Assembly (NCBI RefSeq): GCF_036850765.1
Contig: NC_089492.1
Location: 200,662,276 to 200,726,275, forward strand
Origin: Saccopteryx bilineata
Taxonomy: Eukaryota > Chordata > Mammalia > Chiroptera > Emballonuridae
Direction: 5' to 3'
Length of the DNA: 64,000 bases
Below are positions 56,331 to 64,000 of this stretch, one piece after another. The stretch's first letter is position 1. Each line of letters begins with the position of its first letter. The notes under the pieces are model-generated. The model was not told the DNA's origin. It was given only the letters and a program-made list of their open reading frames with translations, and ran no database searches. The position numbers were made by a program, and so were the translations under genes.

Positions 56331-56703
56331 CCTGAAGCTGGAAACGGGGAGAGACAGTCAGACAGACTCCCGCATGCGCCCGACCGGGATCCACCGGGCA
56401 CGCCCACCAGGGGCGAAGCTCTGCCCACCAGGGGGCGATGCTCTGCCCCTCTGGGGGGTCGCTCTGCTGAGACCAGAGCCACTCTAGCGCCTGGGGCAGA
56501 GGCCAAGGAGCCATCCCCAGCGCCCGGGCCATCCTTGCTCCAATGGAGCCTTGGCTGCGGGAGGGGAAGAGAGAGACAGAGAGGAAGGAGGGTGGGGGTG
56601 GAGAAGCAAATGGGCACTTCTCCTATGTGCCCTGGCTGGGAATTGAACCCGGGTCCCCCACACGCCAGGCTGACGCTCTACCGCTGAGCCAACCGGCCAG
56701 GGC
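55916..56703 (-). mobile_element. Two full-length type A SINEs in tandem
   Basis: Copy 1 at 55916-56299 and copy 2 at 56300-56703, both minus, separated only by a T-run of about 30. The outer flanks GGCACCAGCAG (about 55903 and 56705) match, so the second insertion went into the first copy's edge. Confidence 0.92.
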
Positions 56704-57834
56704 CGGCACCAGCAGTTTAATCACACTGCTTTTACACTCTCTATACAGAAGTCACCACAGTAAGAAGACAAATGACACCTTAATATTAAAACTATTTGAC
56801 CTTTGGCATCTCTTCAAGTGTCCAACAGACCACACTTTGAAAATTGCTGACTAGTATATAATGAAAATTATAAGAAGATTTGTAAGATCATAAATGTTGG
56901 GCAAATAGGTTTGTGGAATCTGTATTTTTGGGGTTTGCTCAGTTTTATTGTTAAAAATGGCCGCTGATCATGTGATTGCGTTGCCCAGGTAATACTGTTT
57001 AATTACCTTCATGCTTGGGAAGGGGCTTGTTTATGCTAATGTGTGCTGGAGGAGGGATTGTCCTGCTGTAAAGTTTTAAGTGGAAGATCTAGGAGGCCAT
57101 TTTAGAAGAGGCCACGTGGGTTGCAGAGGAGGCAGGCAGCCAAGATGGAGACATGCTGAGGGAAACAGAAGTGAGGGGCTTTGTGAGCTCTGCTGAACTA
57201 GTGTGGGCTTTGATTCTAGGAAAACTCAGATGAGTCAGTGGCTTTGGGAGCCCTGAATGGAAAGGGAAGTGTTTCCTGCTTTGTGTATTGACTCGCCCAC
57301 CTGTGTGAGCTAGAATAAAGAAATGGCCCACCAGTTCTTGGCTCCACAGTTTCATTACCATCCACCCTAATCTAATGGGAACCTGCATGTGCCAGGCGGC
57401 TGTGACCGTGGCTGTGGCTGTGGCCGTGGCCACTGGCTTTACAATAAACATGTTAACAAGGAGAGGAATGTATTGTGAACTGGGGTCATCTGTTATTCAG
57501 CAATGTGTATGCTGCTTGGCATCTGCAATTTGTGTTCAGAAGTTGGACAAAATATCACAGAAAGAGGATCAAAACTGCTATTTGGAATGTTTTGAATTAG
57601 ATGCAGAGAGGAATATTTCAGTGCATCTGATAAATATTTTAGGAAGGTCTGTAACTTTTTGTGAAAAATGGTTAACTTTCTCTGAAGCCCAGCATTTGAT
57701 GGGAAAGAGTTGTAAAGAAAGGAAGGCTACTTTTGCTTGAATAAGAAAGTCAAAGCAGTGTCGGAACCTTTTAGGCTGTGTGATATTGTAGAGGAGGGAC
57801 TGGGTCTCAGGAGCTTGAGTTCTCGTGTGATTCT
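56704..57834 (+). other. EIF2AK3: Intron 2 DNA with a possible old LTR
   Basis: About 56930-57380 includes a GAATAAAGAAATGG polyadenylation-like site and CCATTTTAGAAGAGGCC; it could be an old LTR but has no clear ends. 57395-57432 is a short GTGGCTGTGGCCGTGG run. No exon. Confidence 0.35.
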
Positions 57835-57970
57835 TTTTTTTTTTTAATTTATTTTTGTAATTCATTGAGTTGACATGTTTTAAGTATATAACTCAATATA
57901 ACACCACCATATCATGGCTGCCTAACCCCCTCCCCCCACTCTAAGCAAAGTCTCTTTCTACCCCCATAAT
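57835..57970 (-). mobile_element. L1 3'-end fragment
   Basis: T-run, then TTGACATGTTTTAAGTATAT and ACACCACCATATCATGGCTG, resembling an L1 3' UTR in minus orientation. Confidence 0.55.
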
Positions 57971-58384
57971 GTGATTCTTTCAATGACTGACTTAAACCTG
58001 GCTAAATTAATGTTTAATTTCCTCTGTAAAATTATGGGATTGAACTAAATCTCTAAAGATTTTTCTAACTTCAGGAATCAGGTACCATTAAATACATAAA
58101 ACATCCAAATAAATTACAGTTTTTAGAGGAATTTTGGAACTTTCCTTTTTATTACATATAAAATTCTTTAACAAATAAAATACAAATTCATTAGAAACTA
58201 CCATTAGGTGCGTGAATATCTCATTGCTTCCTGGTCTGCTCTGATGTTGTCCTAATGTTTTTGATCCAAAAGGCATATGCATAGTATGTTATGTTCCTTT
58301 AGTGGTGTTTTGATCATGTCAATAAAAGTAAGTTCCCAGGGAATGACAGAGACTGATGGTTCTGTTAAAAACAAGTATTTTAAA
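57971..58384 (+). other. EIF2AK3: Intron 2 DNA, nothing recognised
   Basis: AT-rich, short frames only. Confidence 0.4.
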
Positions 58385-58763
58385 GCCCTGGCCGGTTGGC
58401 TCAGCGGTAGAGCGTCGGCCTAGCGTGCGGAGGACCCGGGTTCGATTCCGGCCAGGGCACATAGGAGAAGCGCCCATTTGCTTCTCCACCCCTCCGCTGC
58501 GCTTTCCTCTCTGTTTATCTCTTCCCCTCCTGCAGCCGAGGCTCCATTGGAGCAAAGATGGCCCGGGCGCTGGGGCCTCTGCCTCAGGCGCTAGAGTGGC
58601 TCTGGTCGCAACATGGCGACGCCCAGGATGGGCAGAGCATCGCCCCCTGGTGGGCAGAGCTTCGCCCTATGGTGGGCGTACCGGGTGGATCCCGGTCGGG
58701 CGCATGTGGGAGTCTGTCTGACTGTCTCTCCCTGTTTCCAGCTTCAGAAAAATGAAAAAAAAA
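58385..58763 (+). mobile_element. Type A SINE
   Basis: Near full length with the head intact except one missing C in box B's flank, and an internal deletion of about 12 bp (GCGCTGGGGCCTCTGCC). The flank AACAAGTATTTTA is repeated on both sides. Confidence 0.95.
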
Positions 58764-58965
58764 ACAAAAACAAGTATTTTACATTATATTTAAAGTGAAT
58801 TGTATACTGTAGGAAGGCTGAATTGTCTTGCTATACTGATCTATCTGGTTTGCCATTCTTTCCTCTTAACTAGGTACTTGCAAACTTCCTCAAAAGAACA
58901 CTGATATAAACCAAGCTAAATGTTGTGTGTGCGTGCACACATTAGAATAAATGATAATACTATGG

Positions 58966-59236
58966 CACTGATTTTCAACCAGTGTGCAGCAAGAATTTTT
59001 AAAACATGCAATACCTGACTATTTAATAAGGGGCACTGACCTCTTTTCCCTTAGATTGTCAAATAAAATGACAATAGTCAACACAACAATACTCATCTGG
59101 TGTGAATGAATCAAAATTATACCTATATATTTTTTTGTCAGATCAGCAAAAAATATAAATTATTCTTTTTCTTGGTGTGCTATAGAATTTTAGTAATTAA
59201 TTTGTGCCACAGCATGAAAAAGATTGAAAATCACTG
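58966..59236. mobile_element. hAT MITE, 271 bp
   Basis: Left end CACTGATTTTCAACCAGTGT and right end GATTGAAAATCACTG are inverted repeats of the same family as 18570-19830. The TSD has decayed (TACTATGG versus ACCTAAGG). Confidence 0.8.
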
Positions 59237-60445
59237 ACCTAAGGTGTACTCTGTTAGTTTTAACAGATGTGCCCTAGTTTCTAAACCTAGTACTTTTAAT
59301 AGTGAAGAATTTTGTTTTTAATTTTCAGAAGGACCACCTGAGCTGAAACCTAATTTGCTTTCCTTCGGTAATTTATATGCATATTCAACTTGAAAATGCA
59401 TTAAGGGGATTTGGCTGTTGTTCCTTGTTGTGTCTTAAGTCTTATTTTGTTTTGTAATATACCAGCATTGTTTTTCTTTGGGGTCTCTGGTTGGCATTTG
59501 GACTACACTTTACCAAATTTTAGTAGAGGTAATATCCATGAGCTCTTTACTTCTCTATGTCTTAGAATACATTCACAAATACAAAAACCTTTCTTATATT
59601 TATTTAGAATGTGTATTATAATTGTGCGTATGTAACTAGTTTGTCCTTAGATGAGTATCTTTATCTTTATTTAGAGAGGTATTTGTTTTGTTTCGGTTTT
59701 TTGTTAAAATGCCCTTTTTTTCCACTCTTAAAAGAGCAAACAACTCTGTAATAGGTCTATAGTTAGAGTTTGGGGTTTTGTTTTATTTTTGGCATGTTCC
59801 TCCCCAAGGGACACTTTCTATTTTAGACAGGTGCAGAAACAAACAGCCTTGCATCTGAAGCTCTCCGACCTATGACCTCCTGCTGGCATCAGACTGCCTT
59901 CATTACCACAGGCCTTCAGAGGTGGCCTTTGGAAAGAGTACGCTTTTCACACTTACTTGTTCATGGTTCACAGAGCCCATTAGTAGGCCCATTTAGTGTT
60001 GTTTTATTAAGGGAAGATCTGTAATCTCTTTGAAAGATTCCCAGACTTGCACTGAAAGATGTCTGGTCCTTTTGCAGTTTTTCATTTGTACATAAAGTAG
60101 CTCCTTTTCAGCCTGGTTGTGTCATCTAAGATGGTGGTTTATTGTGAAAAGTCACTGTCAAGCGTGTAGCAGGCAAGTATTTCAGTAATTGCGTAGGGTA
60201 ATGGCTTTTCTTTTAATTGTAGGAATGAATCAGTGCTTTCAGTTTTGTTTTACTACTTCCTTACCATGGCTGAAAGCAATGCTGTGAACCAAACCAGTTT
60301 ATTCCAGCATGTGTGTTGCTAAGTGAGAAATTGATTTGACCCTATTTTTTAAGAAATGGACTTCCTTTCTACATTGTTTATGTACTTCATGAGTCTGTAT
60401 TAGTCTAAGTAAAGGCAGACATAGTTTCTTTTTTTTTTCAGAGAT
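59237..60445 (+). other. EIF2AK3: Intron 2 DNA, nothing recognised
   Basis: No repeat or exon signature found. Confidence 0.4.
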
Positions 60446-60630
60446 ACTTCTTTTTTTTAGATTTTATTCATTTTTAGAGAGAGGAGAGAGAGAGAGAAAG
60501 AGAGAAAAGGGGAGGAGCAGGAAGCATCAGCTCCCATAGGTGCCTTCACCAAGCTAGACCAGGGTTTCAAACTGGTGACCTCAGCATTCCCGGTCGATGC
60601 TTTATCCACTGTGCCAACACAGGTCAGGCA
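60446..60630 (-). mobile_element. Type C SINE
   Basis: AAAGGGGAGGAGCAGGAAGC body and the head complement TGCCAACACAGGTCAGGC. Flanks CAGAGATACTT and CAGAGATATTT. Confidence 0.88.
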
Positions 60631-61705
60631 CCAGAGATATTTCCTGAAATCCATGTTTTGCATGATGAATGTGAAAAGTATGCTTATGCTGACAAAGTTA
60701 CGGTAGTCTGGTAATTTTCCTTGAGCTGTTTGGTTAACCTATAGGTTGACTGTAGGTTAAGGAAAGAAAGAATGAAAGTTACCTTCTTGGTCTCACTCCT
60801 CTTGCGCATTAATGAACAATTTCTGAGGATATTTAATGCCATACTAAATCACTTGGTGATTTGTTTTTTCTTCTCCTTTATTTTTATTTTAAATCTACAT
60901 TTGCTATTAAGCATGTCACACGGGATGATTTCTCCAACTAATATTCAGATCTACTGAAAGATCTTGTAAGCACTTACATTAGATCATCTTCCTTAGTCTT
61001 TGAGTTTGGATTTCCCAGGAACATTTTTCTTTTAGCAAATAAGCTTCTTTTATGCTCCCCATCATGGTAATTAAAATGTTTTCAGGGAAATAAGACAATA
61101 ATTTTTTCAACACAAGTGTTGGAACTTTAAAAAAAAATTTACAAATAGTCAATTCTGGCTTCTAGTAGTCTGGTCAGTTGCTCATTTTGATTTATTAAGA
61201 GTTATCATTTTATGTTCTACACATAATGTGTCATTTTTGAAGAATTGAAATATACAAAAATATGCCTGTTAACTTTCCTTAATTTTGCTTATTTTTGTGC
61301 TAGATAAAGACTTTTACGATCCTTCAGAATATATTATAGTCAAAGGAGAATTTAGGGCAGATTGAGATTTCTGGTAGATCAGTGACTGGTGACAGTTTGA
61401 TATATTTAATTTTTATACTGAATTCCTCTGTGTTTAGTTTTGTGGCTTTGTTTTTATGTGGGTATGGTGGAATCCAGGGTTGGGGAAGGAATAACAGAAA
61501 TGGCAGGGTTAAGCGTTTTACTCCTCGGAATTACTTTTGGAGCAGCTATTTGAATTCTAAAAGCTTCTTTTGAAATTTATAAAATTTGTTGTTAATGAAC
61601 CATAGTTATTTTCTGAAGTTTACAAGTTTACTTATAGAAAATAAAGGAAGGATTATGATGAATTTATATATTTTATTTTTAATATTTTTTCTTTATAAGT
61701 ATTTA
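60631..61705 (+). other. EIF2AK3: Intron 2 DNA, nothing recognised
   Basis: AT-rich; no domain-coding frame. Confidence 0.4.
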
Positions 61706-62302
61706 CAGTGTGTCCGTAAAGTCATGGTGCACTTTTAACCAGTCACAGGAAAGCAACAAAAGACAATAAAAATGTGAAATCTGCATCAAATAAAAGGAAA
61801 ACCCTCCCAGTTTCTGTAGGATGATGTGGCAGCATGTGCGCATGTGCAGATGATGACGTAACACCACATATACAGTGGAGCAGCCCATGGCCATGCCAGT
61901 CGAGATGTGAACAGTACAGAGGAAAGTTCAGTGTGTTCTGTGGCTCGCTAAATTCAAATCCGTTACCAAAGTGCAACGTGAATATCTGCACGTTTATAAT
62001 GAAGCGCCACCACATAGGAATAACATTACTTTGTGGGATAAACAGTTGAAGGAAACCGGCAGTTTGGTGGAGAAACCCCGTTCTGGTAGGCCATCAGTCA
62101 GTGATGAGTCTTTAGAGGCTATACGGGGTAGCTATCTAAGGAGCCCTAAAAAATCTGTGCATGAGCCCACATCAAACTGCATTGAATAGGTATGAAACTG
62201 GGAGAGTTTTCCTTTTATTTGGTGCAGATTTCACATTTCTATCATCTTTTGTTGCTTTCCTGTGACCGGTCAAAAGTGCACCATGACTTTACGGACATAC
62301 TG
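61706..62302 (+). mobile_element. Tc1/mariner derivative, 597 bp, copy 2
   Basis: Same structure and exactly the same length as 38381-38977 but with its transposase fragment (61971-62189, 72 codons) on the plus strand. TA flanks at 61704-61705 and 62303-62304. The fragment reads KETGSLVEKPRSGRPSVSDE, then RSPKKSVHEPTSNC, and ends at the same point as in copy 1. Confidence 0.92.
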
Positions 62303-62306
62303 TATG

Positions 62307-62400
62307 TATATGTGTGTGTGTGTGTGTGTGTGTATAAATATATATAAATATATATATGTACACACAGGTATATATACTACACACACGCACACACACAGGA
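62307..62400. repeat. (TG)n / (TA)n / (AC)n simple repeat
   Basis: TGTGTG run of about 12 units followed by TATATAAA and ACACAC runs, directly beside the mariner derivative. Confidence 0.9.
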
Positions 62401-62905
62401 ATTACATTTGAGGTTCAAAATAGCAGCCCTGGATTAGTACATCGACATAGCAACTATTATTTGATTAATACTTTACAGTTTGCCAAGTAATAGAAATCCA
62501 TTCTTACTTAATCATTAACATTGCCTTATAAATAAATATTCTTATTAACCCCTATTTTTTATCTGAGAAAATTTAGACTCAAAATGGTTCAGAAATTTTT
62601 TCGATGTAGTAAATGTGAGATTTAACCTGAGATATTTGGACTTACTTTTTGCTTTCTTTCCAATATTTCATTTTTTTAAATGATCTCAGTAATTACCAAT
62701 GTATTGTTTCCTTTCCTAGTAATTATAATTCTTAATGTGTTTATCAAGAATAATTACTCAAAGATATTATATAGATAGCATGTTTTATGATTATCTTATA
62801 AATGCTTATAAATATAACTGTTTCCTCAATTAGAGATAATTGGCTTATAGTGCAAATACTTCACTCAGACTAAAAAAAGTAGAAAGTAAAAATAACTGAA
62901 ATAAG
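62401..62905 (+). other. EIF2AK3: Intron 2 DNA with an old MIR piece
   Basis: About 62480-62640 has MIR-like features in reverse orientation (ATCTGAGAAAATTTAGACTC, then ATGTGAGATTTAACC). Otherwise AT-rich and featureless. Confidence 0.4.
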
Positions 62906-62907
62906 AG

Positions 62908-63193
62908 GCCCTAGCTGGTTGGGTCAGTGGATAGAGCATCGTCCTGGCATGCAGATGTCCCAGGTTCAATTCCCTGTCAGGACACACAAGAGAAACAACC
63001 ATCTGCTTCTCTCCCCTCCCTCTCCCCCTTTTCTCCCTCTTCCCCTCTCACAGCCAGTGGCTTGAGGTTGAGCATTGGACCCGGGCACTGGGGATAGCTC
63101 AGCTGATTTGAGTGTCGGCCCCAGATGGGTGTTTCCAGGTGGATCCCAGCGGGGTGCTTATGGAGCCTGTCTTTCTATCTCCCCTCCTCTTAC
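62908..63193 (+). mobile_element. Old type A SINE
   Basis: GGCCCTAGCTGGTTGGGTCA head, box B GGTTCAATTCC, shortened body. Its tail is the polypurine array that follows. Confidence 0.85.
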
Positions 63194-63285
<92 letters not shown>

Positions 63286-63412
63286 AGGGAGGGAGGGAGG
63301 GAGGGAGGGAGGGGAGAGAGAGAAAAGGAAGGAAGGAAGGAAGGAAGGGAAAGGAGAGAAAGGAAAGGAAAGGAGAAAGGAGAAAGGAGGAAAAAAAAAG
63401 GAAAAAGGAAAG
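63194..63412. repeat. Polypurine microsatellite (GAAA)n(GA)n(GGGA)n(GGAA)n
   Basis: About 219 bp of pure purine in successive blocks, grown from the SINE tail. It mirrors the array at 12451-12725 in composition and block order. Confidence 0.93.
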
Positions 63413-63659
63413 TGTTGGAGCCACTACTTGAGAAAATGCAAACCCCAGCTTCCAAAGCTGAATGAGGGAAAGTTTCTTTATAGAAAAATTCTAGCTCATA
63501 AAAGGAGAAAGAATGATAGAATTAGAAATCATTTTATTCCCTTCATTGAACTAGTAATCATCAATTGATACTAAAATGGTGAAAAGTTTATGGGACACAC
63601 AGGGATGGGGGTAACTCCCTTGAATCCGCTTATTGATAATGATGAATAGGACATAACTC

Positions 63660-64000
63660 AGGAGCTGGCACACTTTTCTATAAAGGGCTAGATACAGAGG
63701 TGGGATTCATCCAATTTGCAGTGGTTTGGTAGAACCGATACCTAATTTTTTGTTGAGTTTGGTGAACTGGTTATTCAAATGGCACTTGTAATCAGGGTTC
63801 TCTCTAAGGTAGGTGCTTGGGCAGCCGCCCAATGTAGAGATCACGAATTTACATTCCTTACTATTTTTTAACGTTCATCTGCACAACAGCGTATTCTAAG
63901 CACCTGTAGTAATGTTCATTTCGTCTGTAGGTGAAAAAATTTGCAAGTGAGGACACCAATTAAGAAGCAATATGGAAATATCTTAAATAACAGCTTTATT
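63660..64000. mobile_element. hAT-related remnants at the window edge
   Basis: GGAGCTGGCACACTTTTCTA...AAAGGGCTAGATA is a familiar mammalian hAT MITE end. It is interrupted at about 63695 by CAGAGGTGGGATTCATCC, which looks like the start of another hAT element whose far end lies outside or is lost. Confidence 0.5.

Noticed and set aside
56078..56687. Frames of about 180 codons on both strands
   Set aside because: Both run through the tandem type A SINE pair and its T-run.

Overview
This window is mammalian nuclear DNA, almost certainly from a bat. It is AT-rich, has one CpG island and spliceosomal exons, and is packed with tRNA-derived SINEs, L1 LINEs and several cut-and-paste DNA transposon families (hAT, Tc1/mariner). 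Abundant DNA transposons together with Ves-like tRNA SINEs point to Chiroptera. The long SINE (type A below) is not the SINE I remember from horseshoe bats, and its head is Ves-like, so I lean to a non-vespertilionid yangochiropteran; that placement is memory-based and weak.

The only host gene I can support is EIF2AK3 (PERK, the ER-stress eIF2-alpha kinase) on the + strand. Exon 1 (start codon 26411, donor after 26697) lies in a CpG island. Exon 2 is 36883-37012, in correct phase (287 + 130 nt = 139 codons). Intron 1 is 10.2 kb; intron 2 starts at 37013 and runs past the end of the window. The leader holds small upstream ORFs, one of which ends in a TGATG overlap with the PERK start codon. 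Bases 1-26 kb are upstream intergenic DNA.

Layout. 1-5452: broken betaretrovirus-like endogenous provirus on the - strand, with a partial 3' LTR, polypurine tract, env, integrase, reverse transcriptase and protease remnants, a tRNA-Lys-type primer site and the 5' LTR; two SINEs sit inside it. 5.4-7.5 kb: mostly unique DNA with a RALGDS-like exon remnant and a naked poly(T) flanked by a target-site duplication. 7548-8762: hAT element with a transposase C-terminal piece. 14234-17040: a mariner MITE split by a 2.3 kb DNA transposon with CACTG ends that carries an almost open transposase-like gene, itself split by a SINE; this is the most unusual object in the window. 18.4-19.9 kb: SINE split by a hAT that contains a minisatellite. 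25.8-27.1 kb: EIF2AK3 promoter and exon 1. 27.6-28.7 kb: SINE in which another SINE landed, itself hit by a hAT MITE. 34.3-36.1 kb: deleted L1 followed by a (CCCCTT)n array close to exon 2. 37-39.2 kb: MIR, hAT MITE, candidate LTR, a 597-bp mariner derivative and a mariner MITE. 40.7-52.8 kb: mosaic of L1 copies in both directions. 53-64 kb: SINEs, hAT MITEs, a second 597-bp mariner derivative in the opposite orientation, and simple repeats.

SINE types used below. A: about 370-400 bp, tRNA-like head ending with box B GGTTCGATTCC, then a long unique body. B: about 310-350 bp, head with GTGGCGCAGTGGATAGAGCG and a body of repeated 'CAAGCCAGCGACC'-like motifs. C: about 190-210 bp, head with GGTGGCGCAGTGGATAAAGC. 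D: short (about 150-190 bp) Ves-like. Most end in A-rich tails and many have visible target-site duplications (TSDs). Nearly all long reading frames outside the entries below are SINE, L1 or simple-repeat translations, not genes.
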